Part shown: piece by piece, positions 17,770 to 28,912 of the stretch | Numbering within the stretch: position 1 is the stretch's first letter | Layout of the letters: every line of letters begins with the position of its first letter | Assembly (NCBI RefSeq): GCF_004331175.1 | Contig: NZ_SJOD01000009.1 | Location: forward strand, 1-64,000 | DNA from: Acinetobacter sp. ANC 4178 | GTDB lineage: Bacteria; Pseudomonadota; Gammaproteobacteria; Pseudomonadales; Moraxellaceae | DNA length: 64,000 nt | Reading direction: 5' to 3' | Made by a program: the position numbers and the translations under genes | Notes under the pieces: model-generated | Seen by the model: only the letters and a program-made list of their open reading frames with translations | Databases searched by the model: none | Told to the model about the DNA's origin: nothing

Positions 17770-19092
17770 TTATTTTTCGACCAACCAGACATTCATCTGC
17801 TGTAATTCTTGTTCATTCAATTGCCCGACGGCTGCTTTTAAACGCAACACATTCAGCACATAATCATATTTAGCATTTACATAGTCTTGCTTGGTGGAAA
17901 ATGCATTGCGTTGTGCCAACAGCACATCGACCATGGTTTTTAGACCTTCCTGATATTGTGCTTGAGAAGCCTCTGACACCACTTGGGAAGATTGCATAGC
18001 AGCCTGACGTGCTTCGAGTTTGGCTTGGTCAGTTTCAACCTGATAATACGCTTTCTTCACTTCGGTTTGCGTTTTACGAATAACCGCATCTAATTGCGCT
18101 TCAGATTTACGCACATTTACCGCTGCTTTTTGAATAGAGCGCTGAGTTCGCCCACCCGTAAAGGCATTCCAGTTCATTTCAATGCCAATCTGGTCAAATT
18201 GACCACCATTTGACAGCACACTTGAAGGCTGCTGCTGATTATAGCCATAGGTCCCGACCGCTTCGAGCTGCGGATAGCGTGCTGCTTTTTCCACCCGCTT
18301 TTGATCTTCCGCATAGCGTTGTTGTAAGCGTGCTTGCTGTATTTCTAAATTATGGCTACGGGCCAAATCTTCCCACGCAGTTAATTGAGCGGGTTGAGGC
18401 TTTTGATAAACAAAATCATCCCGAATGACTGCAAGCTTGTCTCGATACGGGCCAATCAGTTGCTGTAGCTGTTCTTGAGCCAACAGCAATTGTACTTGTG
18501 TCGAAATACGGTTGGCACGAGCATTCTGATACTGTGCATGTGCCTCACTCACATCACTTTTAGCCACCAAACCTTCACGCAATTTGGCATTCATCATATT
18601 CAATTGCTGCAACAGGGCTTGTTCTTCCTGTAAATAGGCTTGGGTTAAACTTTGCTGGCGTAACACATCAAAATAACTTTCTGCCACCGTTAAAATATGT
18701 TGTTGTTGCTGTAATTTTAAGGTCACTTCACTTAAGTTGACCGAAGTCTCAACCTGTTTAAAACCCTCCCAAGCATCCCAACGAAACAGCGGTTGCCGAG
18801 CTGTGACTGCAACCTGATGGGTGGTGGTTGCAGAAGGAATGAATAAGGAAGATTGCGATGTATCTGAATTCTGCTGTGATTTTCGAGTGCTACTGGCTGA
18901 AACCGTGATGGTCGGTAATAAGTTCCCTTTGGCAATGCCTAAATTGAGCTGATCTGCTTCGTATTGCAGCTTATTTGCTTGCCAATTTGGATCGGTCTGT
19001 TGCGCCCTTGCATATGCTTGCAGCAAATCCAAAGCATGTGCTTCGGCCGTGTAGAGGCTTAAAGACAAACCGAGCAACCACAGTTTCTTCAT
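17770..19092 (-). CDS. tolC: TolC family outer-membrane efflux channel
   Basis: Outer-membrane trimeric channel for type I secretion or tripartite efflux. The 440 residues begin with a signal peptide (cleavage near EAHA-LD), then DLLQAYARAQQTDPNWQA, typical of the TolC/TIGR01844 subfamily, two OEP repeats (about 25-215 and 225-420) and the helical periplasmic barrel rich in Gln. AGGGA upstream supports the ATG at 19092 over one nine codons earlier. No membrane-fusion or pump genes are adjacent, so it is probably a shared channel. Confidence 0.93.
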   Translation of the reverse strand: MKKLWLLGLSLSLYTAEAHALDLLQAYARAQQTDPNWQANKLQYEADQLNLGIAKGNLLPTITVSASSTRKSQQNSDTSQSSLFIPSATTTHQVAVTARQPLFRWDAWEGFKQVETSVNLSEVTLKLQQQQHILTVAESYFDVLRQQSLTQAYLQEEQALLQQLNMMNAKLREGLVAKSDVSEAHAQYQNARANRISTQVQLLLAQEQLQQLIGPYRDKLAVIRDDFVYQKPQPAQLTAWEDLARSHNLEIQQARLQQRYAEDQKRVEKAARYPQLEAVGTYGYNQQQPSSVLSNGGQFDQIGIEMNWNAFTGGRTQRSIQKAAVNVRKSEAQLDAVIRKTQTEVKKAYYQVETDQAKLEARQAAMQSSQVVSEASQAQYQEGLKTMVDVLLAQRNAFSTKQDYVNAKYDYVLNVLRLKAAVGQLNEQELQQMNVWLVEK

Positions 19093-19326
19093 TCTTATCC
19101 CTGATTCAAACCTTTTCATATTGCATGTTGAGCCAAAAGCCCTACAAACTCTGCTAAATTAACGTGATCAATGCAATTTTGCACGGATTTTCAATATAAT
19201 TGCACGATAAACAGCTCAAGTTCAGTAACCAAACTCCCTCACAATAGTACAAACCTAAAGCAATATTTCGGCTTAAAATAAGACTTTCTCCCCCTGCTTA
19301 TCTTTTAGATTTACATTCTAACGGCT

Positions 19327-20400
19327 GTGAAATTCAAGTTTATGCTTTCATTAAAACCCTGTTTTGCCTTGTTGTGCGGCATCTTGCTTTTTGGTTGCCA
19401 GCAACCAGAATCTCAAGTTGCTCAAGAACAACCCCCTAAACAGCAGCAACAAGAAATTACCGTTGATTTAACTGAAATGTGTAAAAACCTGAAAAAGAAC
19501 ATGTTGGAAATTAATAATCAACGGACCACCTTTGCCCTCGAAGAAATTAATCAAGATTTAAAAGTCTGCCTTCCCCTATTAAAGTTGGCTGAACAGAAAA
19601 AATTACTAGAACTTTCGGGCACCATGTACGACAACTTTTTGCAAGTTGAACGCAGCCCACAACAACAATTGGCTTTTGAGCAATATGCATTTGATATGGC
19701 GCAACATCCCACCATTCAACAAAGCCATTTTGAACAATTCTCCTTGCGCGACCAATATCTGATTAAGCATCAGGGACAGGCCTATATTGAACTGATCGAC
19801 CAAGGCGAAGGAATGCTCGCTTACCGTCGTAGCCCGCAATATCTCGCGATTGTATTTGCACCTTATATGCCCGAAGCAGAAAAAGCTTTTATGACTGAAC
19901 TGGCCCAGCAAAACATACAAATGCCTTTTCTTGATGGTGCACTCACCATTGACCCTCAAGAAATCGTGATCCGTGCCTTATTCTGGGAAAACTATTTACA
20001 GCAATATCCACGTAGTAGCTATCGTCATGATGCAGAGTATCTTTTGCAGATGTACACGCATTTCTTGTTTAAAGGTATGAATAACTCTCCAGTCTCAGAA
20101 AGTTATAACAATCAAAATGCCATTAACAGTAGCAGTCTATTCGAGATTAAAAAACTGGCGAAATTAAAGCACTCCCATTTGGCATGGCAAGCACAACGTT
20201 TCCTGCAATTTCTAGAATTATCGGAACAACAGCGCAATGCTCAAATTCCTGTACAACTCAGTCCGGAGCAAAAACAATCTGGGCAAAGCAATTTACAAAC
20301 CTTAAAACAATTGGATCAATTTCTTGAACTCCCCGAACTAAACACCCACTCACCGCGAGACTGTTTCAGGGATGCCATTTGTTTACCGTCAGCAAAATAA
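19327..20400 (+). CDS. Putative lipoprotein of unknown function
   Basis: I do not recognise the family. The N-terminus has a hydrophobic signal with lipobox LLFGC followed by QQPES, so the mature protein would be a lipoprotein with Cys near residue 24; Asp is absent at +2, which favours the outer membrane. A Gln/Pro-rich tether (about 25-45) precedes a mostly helical domain with scattered cysteines (EMCKNL, KVCLPL, and two more near the C-terminus, RDCFRDAICLP), possibly disulphide-bonded. The start is either GTG at 19327 or ATG at 19342. It is divergent from tolC and upstream of the thiC riboswitch; neither neighbour explains it. Confidence 0.75.
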   Translation: MKFKFMLSLKPCFALLCGILLFGCQQPESQVAQEQPPKQQQQEITVDLTEMCKNLKKNMLEINNQRTTFALEEINQDLKVCLPLLKLAEQKKLLELSGTMYDNFLQVERSPQQQLAFEQYAFDMAQHPTIQQSHFEQFSLRDQYLIKHQGQAYIELIDQGEGMLAYRRSPQYLAIVFAPYMPEAEKAFMTELAQQNIQMPFLDGALTIDPQEIVIRALFWENYLQQYPRSSYRHDAEYLLQMYTHFLFKGMNNSPVSESYNNQNAINSSSLFEIKKLAKLKHSHLAWQAQRFLQFLELSEQQRNAQIPVQLSPEQKQSGQSNLQTLKQLDQFLELPELNTHSPRDCFRDAICLPSAK

Positions 20401-20528
20401 TCTGCACCATTTTTTCATTCTTTTTAATACCGCCCACAAAAATAATCAGCATTTTCCTTGCTGACGAATGTCATGAAATATGCATGGGCATTTCTCAGAT
20501 TGCGTGCTAACATTTGCCCTAGCTTGAC

Positions 20529-20630
20529 GGAGCGCGAGTAATCCCTCGCTGAGATTGTGTAGTTCTAAACATGAGCACAAGTACCGTTGAACCTGATCAG
20601 GTTAACACCTGCGTAGGAATCAAGCGCTCC
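20529..20630 (+). promoter_or_regulatory. TPP riboswitch (THI element)
   Basis: Closing stem P1 pairs GGAGCGC (20529-20535) with GCGCTCC (20624-20630). The conserved thi-box pieces are present: CTGAGA (20548-20553) and ACCTGATCAGG...AACACCTGCGTAGGAA (about 20591-20619). It lies 115 bp upstream of thiC on the same strand and should lower thiC expression when thiamine pyrophosphate is bound. I see no clear terminator hairpin afterwards, so translational control is more likely. The rest of the 345-bp gap before thiC holds no gene. Confidence 0.96.
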
Positions 20631-20715
20631 CTAAAAACTGCCGCCCTCCGTCTATCTGGTGAATTGATTCCTAAAATTTAAACCAGAAGACCAGCCAAGT
20701 TTTGGTCGTGCTTGA

Positions 20716-22641
<1,926 letters not shown>

Positions 22642-22680
22642 TTAGCTAAAAAAATATTGGTGTTCAGAAAAAACTCCGTT

Positions 22681-22705
22681 AGGATGAAATAGTCATTTTC
22701 ATCCT
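22681..22705 (+). repeat. Perfect 9-bp hairpin between thiC and nudF
   Basis: AGGATGAAA and TTTCATCCT are separated by TAGTCAT. The structure ends 11 bp before the nudF ATG, so it could mask or expose the ribosome site, or protect the thiC 3' end; there is no T tract, so it is not a simple terminator. Confidence 0.6.
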
Positions 22706-22716
22706 GACCGAGCTTT

Positions 22717-23337
22717 ATGACTATTATTAAACGAGCAACGTATAACAGCGACGAAGTAGACATTCTTTCTCGAGAATATTTATTTCGCGGCTTTATTCAG
22801 GTTGAAAAAGTCAGCCTCAAACATCGTTTATTTCAGCAAAGCCAATACACCTCTGTTATTCATCGGGAATTGATTCAACGTCCTGAAGCGGCAGGCGTTT
22901 TGATTTATAATGATCATCAACAAAAATTCGCTTTAATTGAACAATTTCGTATTGGTGCAATGGATGATCAAGATTCACCATGGCAACTTGAAATTATTGC
23001 AGGTGTACTAGACGGCGATGAATCGCCTGAAAGCTGCATACGACGTGAAAGTCTGGAAGAGTCAGGCTGTGAGTTGCAACAGTTACAGCACCTCTTCAGC
23101 TTTTACCCTTCTGCTGGAGCATGTGCCGAGCTTTTTCATCTTTATAGCGCAGAAGCAGAACTGCCCGAGCAAGGCGGAATTTTTGGCGTTCCAGATGAAG
23201 GCGAGAATATTCAATTACATATTATTGATTATGCCGACATACGGAACCTCCTAACCAACGGTCGGCTCAGAAATGCGCCTGTCATTATGGCATTGCAATG
23301 GTTAGAACAACATATTAAAACTACAAGGAATGTCTAA
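22717..23337 (+). CDS. nudF: ADP-ribose pyrophosphatase, Nudix family
   Basis: Hydrolyses ADP-ribose to AMP and ribose-5-phosphate. The 206 residues contain a complete Nudix box (GVLDGDESPESCIRRESLEE, then SG) at about 99-121, and the NudF-type C-terminal region EGENIQLHIIDYADIRNLL. It is 10 bp from cpdA and 75 bp from thiC. The nudF-cpdA pair is widespread in gammaproteobacteria, which supports NudF over other Nudix hydrolases. Confidence 0.92.
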   Translation: MTIIKRATYNSDEVDILSREYLFRGFIQVEKVSLKHRLFQQSQYTSVIHRELIQRPEAAGVLIYNDHQQKFALIEQFRIGAMDDQDSPWQLEIIAGVLDGDESPESCIRRESLEESGCELQQLQHLFSFYPSAGACAELFHLYSAEAELPEQGGIFGVPDEGENIQLHIIDYADIRNLLTNGRLRNAPVIMALQWLEQHIKTTRNV

Positions 23338-23347
23338 GGGGACGGAC

Positions 23348-24157
23348 ATGACTTTAAAACAACGGCATGACCAGCAGCAAAGCTGGACCATCATACAAAT
23401 TTCAGATACACATTTAATGAATCAGGACGATTTAGAATTTGTGCATATGAATCCTGAGCAAAGTTTTCATCGCGTGATGGCTCAAATTCAACATGAATAT
23501 CCACACGCGCACGCGCTGATTCATACAGGTGATTTGGCGCAGGTTCCCGTGCCTGAAACCTATCAACGCTACCTCGATTTTATGCAAACCACGGGGTTCC
23601 AATACTATCAAGTGCCTGGCAACCACGACAATGCCGATTTTTTCCCCTTTTATCAGCAGCAAAATAAAGTCCATGCCATTCCCATGGGCAATTGGTGTTT
23701 AGTACTGCTCAATAGTGCTGTGAAAGGCAAAATTGATGGCTGGATTGATACAGAACAACTCAAACAACTAGATCACATTCTCAGCCTCCATGCCGAGCAA
23801 TATATTTTAATTGCCTGCCATCATCATCCCTTTGAAATGCAGTCCCGCTGGATTGATCAACATATTCTGAAAAATACCGAACACTTGACCGATGTCTTGG
23901 CTAAACACTCCAATGTCAAATTGGTATTATGTGGTCATGTCCATCAAGCTTCGGAAAATCAATGGCATGGCATCCACTTTTTATCTACTCCGTCTACCTG
24001 TGTACAATTTAAACCGCGCAGTGATGATTTTGCACTTGACGATGAAGCCCCTGGCTATCGTATCGTACAATTAAAAGCCAATGGCGAGTTTACAACTCAA
24101 GTTCATCGTACGCAGCCCATACAGAAAAAAATAAATATTGAAATTACAGGCTACTAA
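23348..24157 (+). CDS. cpdA: 3',5'-cyclic-AMP phosphodiesterase
   Basis: Calcineurin-like metallophosphoesterase predicted to hydrolyse cAMP and so lower Crp/Vfr-type activity. The 269 residues carry the metal ligands in order: ISDTHL, HTGDLAQ, PGNHDN, ACHHHP and CGHVHQ. AAGGGGA at 9 bases supports the ATG at 23348; the ATG six codons earlier has its purine run too close. It follows nudF in an apparent two-gene unit. Confidence 0.92.
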   Translation: MTLKQRHDQQQSWTIIQISDTHLMNQDDLEFVHMNPEQSFHRVMAQIQHEYPHAHALIHTGDLAQVPVPETYQRYLDFMQTTGFQYYQVPGNHDNADFFPFYQQQNKVHAIPMGNWCLVLLNSAVKGKIDGWIDTEQLKQLDHILSLHAEQYILIACHHHPFEMQSRWIDQHILKNTEHLTDVLAKHSNVKLVLCGHVHQASENQWHGIHFLSTPSTCVQFKPRSDDFALDDEAPGYRIVQLKANGEFTTQVHRTQPIQKKINIEITGY

Positions 24158-24310
24158 CTTTTCATTTCATTTTATTTCCATTATGTTATGGCTGCTAAAT
24201 AAAAGGTGATAGCTTAAATCGAAACATCAAAGACTATCCAGAATTGAAAAAAGTCTATATGATGACGACCCCTGTGGAACGATCTCTGCATGGGCGGTAG
24301 ATAAAAACAC

Positions 24311-24340
24311 TTGCATATCACCATATTTTTTGCGTATAGA
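24311..24340 (+). promoter_or_regulatory. Probable dksA promoter
   Basis: TTGCAT (24311-24316), 18-bp spacer, TATAGA (24335-24340), with the dksA start about 29 bp downstream. Confidence 0.55.
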
Positions 24341-24368
24341 TGTACGTATATGATGAGGAATGCCCTAT

Positions 24369-24896
24369 ATGGCGAATGACAACCAAACCCAAGTCTTGGA
24401 TGAACATACAGATGTTGTAGATGACAAATCTACCAAGCGCGTACGTAAAGCAAAGCCGAAGGCAACTGATGGTGGTTCTACTGCAAGCTTATTTGGTATT
24501 GAACCTTATCAGCCAAAAAAGAATGAAGAATACATGTCTGAAGGACAGCTTGAGCACTTCCGCCTGATTTTATTGGCATGGAAAAAAGAGCTCATGTCTG
24601 AAGTGGATCGTACCCTCAACACCATGCAAGATGAAAATACAGCATTGCCTGATGTCAATGACCGCGCAACGCAAGAAGAAGAATTTGCAATTGAATTAAG
24701 AACACGTGACCGTGAGCGCAAATTGATTCGTAAAATTGAGCAATCGATTGAAGCGATCAAGAATGATGATTACGGTTTCTGTGAAACATGTGGTATCGAA
24801 ATTGGTTTACGCCGTTTAGAAGCACGCCCAACAGCGACATTGTGTATCGATTGCAAAACTTTGGCTGAAATCAAAGAGAAGCAAAACAACGGTTAA
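24369..24896 (+). CDS. dksA: RNA polymerase-binding transcription factor DksA
   Basis: Binds the RNA polymerase secondary channel and works with ppGpp in the stringent response. The 175 residues have a basic, disordered N-terminal extension (about 1-45), the long coiled coil with the acidic tip segment DVNDRATQEEE, and the zinc finger CETCGIEIGLRRLEARPT...CIDC. GAGGA at 9 bases fixes the second ATG as the start. The dksA-gluQRS pair is conserved in many gammaproteobacteria. Confidence 0.97.
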   Translation: MANDNQTQVLDEHTDVVDDKSTKRVRKAKPKATDGGSTASLFGIEPYQPKKNEEYMSEGQLEHFRLILLAWKKELMSEVDRTLNTMQDENTALPDVNDRATQEEEFAIELRTRDRERKLIRKIEQSIEAIKNDDYGFCETCGIEIGLRRLEARPTATLCIDCKTLAEIKEKQNNG

Positions 24897-24955
24897 GTAT
24901 GTTATTCAATAATCCTCCCCTAACCTCTCCCTTACAACAGGAGGGGGACAACAGG

Positions 24956-25819
24956 ATGGCTTATGTGGGTCGGTTTGCGCCATCGCCAACCGGCCCTTTA
25001 CATTTTGGCTCACTACTCACAGCCGTTGCCAGTTATTGCGATGCCAAGGCACAACAGGGACAGTGGTTGGTTCGTATCGAAGATACCGATATTCCTCGTA
25101 TTTATCCTGGCAGTGAACAACATATTCTTGAATGCCTAGATGCCTTTCAGCTTTATCCTGATGCTGAGATTATTTTCCAGAAAGATCGCCTAGACCTTTA
25201 TGAAACAGTGATTGAGCAGTTACACACTGCGGGTCAGGTCTATGCCTGCGCCTGTACCCGAAAAATGCTCGGTTCCAATCACATCTATGCGGGGACCTGC
25301 CGTGATTTAGCGCTGCCCTTTGAACAGCAAGCCATTCGCGTTAAAGTGGAAGATCAACGTATTTGCTTTCAAGATCGGTTGCAAGGGCTACACTGTTCTA
25401 ATCTAAAAGATGATTTGGGGGACTTCGTCCTCAAACGTCGAGATGGCATTATCAATTATCAACTCGCCGTTGTCGTGGATGATTATTTGCAAGGGATCAC
25501 TCATGTCGTTCGCGGTGCAGATTTACTGGATAATACCGAACGGCAAATTTGGCTCGGACAACTGCTGGGTTATCCGACATTGAGCTATATGCATCTGCCA
25601 CTCGCCATGAATGATCAGGGTCAAAAACTCTCAAAGCAAAACCTTGCACAGGCCTTAGACTCGAAGCAAGCACCTGAATTATTACAACAGGCACTGTGCG
25701 CTTTGCATCAATCCAAAGTAGATATAGACCGACCTGAAATCATGCTGCAACAAGCCGTGGCACAGTGGAATACCGAACTCATTCCTCACTGCATCGAATT
25801 GCAAGGGCATTACCTCTAA
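24956..25819 (+). CDS. gluQRS: Glutamyl-Q tRNA(Asp) synthetase
   Basis: Truncated glutamyl-tRNA synthetase paralogue that attaches glutamate to queuosine in tRNA-Asp. The 287 residues contain only the catalytic domain: GRFAPSPTGPLHFGSL (HIGH-like), zinc ligands in YACACTRK and YAGTCRD, and KLSKQ in place of KMSKS. No anticodon-binding domain follows, which separates it from GltX. The start at 24956 is preceded by GGAGGGGG. It is 59 bp behind dksA. Confidence 0.96.
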   Translation: MAYVGRFAPSPTGPLHFGSLLTAVASYCDAKAQQGQWLVRIEDTDIPRIYPGSEQHILECLDAFQLYPDAEIIFQKDRLDLYETVIEQLHTAGQVYACACTRKMLGSNHIYAGTCRDLALPFEQQAIRVKVEDQRICFQDRLQGLHCSNLKDDLGDFVLKRRDGIINYQLAVVVDDYLQGITHVVRGADLLDNTERQIWLGQLLGYPTLSYMHLPLAMNDQGQKLSKQNLAQALDSKQAPELLQQALCALHQSKVDIDRPEIMLQQAVAQWNTELIPHCIELQGHYL

Positions 25820-25832
25820 TTCTAGAGAAAAT

Positions 25833-25865
25833 AAAAAACCTCTCATCTGCTTAGACAAGAGGTTT
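25833..25865 (-). terminator. Terminator after ftsW (shared with gluQRS)
   Basis: AAACCTCT (25836-25843) pairs with AGAGGTTT (25858-25865); the A run on its left gives a T tract for the minus strand, so it fits best as the end of the murD-ftsW transcript. Confidence 0.8.
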
Positions 25866-25911
25866 CAAAATTAAAAGATCTACTGCTTAATTTTGGACAA
25901 ATCCAATAGGC

Positions 25912-27108
25912 TTAGAAGCTTGATTCTTCCTTACTCGGGTTAATGTCTTGTGTCGTCGCATCAATCTTCAGAATTAAACTGATCATCACCGCACACATAA
26001 TTAAAGATGAACCACCATAACTAATAAAAGGCAACGTTAAACCCTTGGTCGGCAACATCCCCATATTCATGCCCGCATTTACTAAGATTTGCAGCAAGAA
26101 AATAATACTGATGCCGTAAGCCAAATAGCCTGCACGCAAGTATTGATTGCGTAGCGCACGATGACCAATTTTAATACAGCACACCAACATACCAAAAGAT
26201 AAAAGCAAGACCACGGTAATGCCTAAAAAGCCGAATTCCTCCCCCAGTACCGCCAACATAAAGTCGGTATGCGCTTCCGGTAAATACGACATCTTTTGAA
26301 TACTATGACCTAAGCCAACCCCTGCCCATTCACCACGACCAAAGGCCATTAGCGCATTAGACAGCTGATAACCCGCACCCAAAGGATCATTCCAAGGGTT
26401 AGAGAACGACATCAAGCGTTCAAAACGGTAAGGTTCAAATACAATGAGGAAGAAGAAGGCTGTTAGAATCGCACCAAGGGCAATACCAAACTGAATGACT
26501 GGAGCTCCTGCTAAAAAGAACACTCCCAACATCATCAGCACGATGACCACTGTTGCACCTAAATCAGGTTCTGCAATAATCAAACCAACCGTTAAAATCA
26601 TAATTGCCGCAAGTCGTACCAAACCTTTAACGGTATTCCGAACTTCTGCCGCACGGCGCACCACATAGTCTGCCGTAAAGATGGCCATCATGACTTTGGC
26701 AACTTCCGTGGCTTGCAATGTAAAGCCTGCGATACGAATCCAACGTGTCGAACCATTCACCTCCGTCCCGATCACCAGTACAGCAGCGAGCAATACAATG
26801 GTGATGAGCCACAAGGGAAAGGTATTGTTGAACCATATATTCAAGGAAACCCGATAGGCCAAAAATGCTGCGATACCAGCTACCACAATTGAAATGGCAT
26901 GCCGTACAACATAATGGAAAGGATTCTCCAGCATCCGATCGGCATAAGGCATGGAAGCCGATGCCACCATGATGGAACCTAAACACAGCAAAGCAATCAC
27001 ACAAAAAATCAGAACATTTCGTGCCGTAAATTCAGCAGGAATTCGCGGACTGAGACGTTCATAGACTTGCTGAACTTTATTGATCGTTGTCTGAGCTAAA
27101 CCCGCCAT
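25912..27108 (-). CDS. ftsW: Septal peptidoglycan glycosyltransferase FtsW
   Basis: SEDS-family polymerase that makes septal peptidoglycan together with FtsI. The 398 residues have about ten transmembrane helices, and the family signature near the C-terminus (GMNMGMLPTKGLTLPFISYGG). AAGGAGAGAG precedes the ATG. It follows murD by 23 bp; other dcw genes (murG, murC, ftsQAZ) are not next to it here, so the cluster is split. Confidence 0.97.
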   Translation of the reverse strand: MAGLAQTTINKVQQVYERLSPRIPAEFTARNVLIFCVIALLCLGSIMVASASMPYADRMLENPFHYVVRHAISIVVAGIAAFLAYRVSLNIWFNNTFPLWLITIVLLAAVLVIGTEVNGSTRWIRIAGFTLQATEVAKVMMAIFTADYVVRRAAEVRNTVKGLVRLAAIMILTVGLIIAEPDLGATVVIVLMMLGVFFLAGAPVIQFGIALGAILTAFFFLIVFEPYRFERLMSFSNPWNDPLGAGYQLSNALMAFGRGEWAGVGLGHSIQKMSYLPEAHTDFMLAVLGEEFGFLGITVVLLLSFGMLVCCIKIGHRALRNQYLRAGYLAYGISIIFLLQILVNAGMNMGMLPTKGLTLPFISYGGSSLIMCAVMISLILKIDATTQDINPSKEESSF

Positions 27109-27131
27109 ACAACTCTCTCCTTATCATTCTT

Positions 27132-28520
<1,389 letters not shown>

Positions 28521-28588
28521 TTAGCACTTTGCTGTTTTGAATGCTTTTTCTGTTTTGACTTTCTCTCTGTTTTTTTGTGTCAGCGCGT

Positions 28589-28618
28589 AAAAAAGCCGTC
28601 AAATTTGACGGCTTTTTT
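28589..28618. terminator. Bidirectional terminator after the feo operon
   Basis: A 30-bp perfect palindrome, AAAAAAGCCGTCAAA with its complement, gives T tracts on both strands. It ends the minus-strand feo transcript 20 bp past its last gene and separates it from murD. Confidence 0.9.
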
Positions 28619-28637
28619 GTGATTAGGGGAAATTTGC

Positions 28638-28892
28638 TTATTTCCACTTCACCGCTTGAATCTCAGCATTTTTATTTACACTCGGTGCATCGTCTTGGCT
28701 ACAGCCACAACCGCCACCACAGCCTGCAACAGGTGCAGGCTTCAGCCATTTAGATACCGTGTTCCAACCCTGTTTTTCAGTAAATCCAGCCAATGCGCCA
28801 AAGGTTTTATTGGACGTTTTCGGAAACACTTTCTTAAACACCACCACGGTACTCCACAGTACCAAAGCAGCAACAATCAGAATTTCAACCAT
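28638..28892 (-). CDS. Small Cys-rich membrane protein of the feo operon (DUF6587-like)
   Basis: 84 residues: an N-terminal transmembrane helix (EILIVAALVLWSTVVVF), a basic amphipathic middle, and a glycine/cysteine cluster GCGGGCGCSQDD near the C-terminus that could bind iron or another metal. It starts 20 bp after feoB and is the third gene of the operon, the position usually held by FeoC or FeoB-associated Cys-rich proteins. I recall this family as DUF6587; the function is unproven, with a helper role in ferrous iron uptake inferred from context. The ATG at 28892 is chosen because an earlier frame would extend into feoB. Confidence 0.8.
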   Translation of the reverse strand: MVEILIVAALVLWSTVVVFKKVFPKTSNKTFGALAGFTEKQGWNTVSKWLKPAPVAGCGGGCGCSQDDAPSVNKNAEIQAVKWK

Positions 28893-28912
28893 ATTCAGAG
28901 TCTCCTTGCAGA

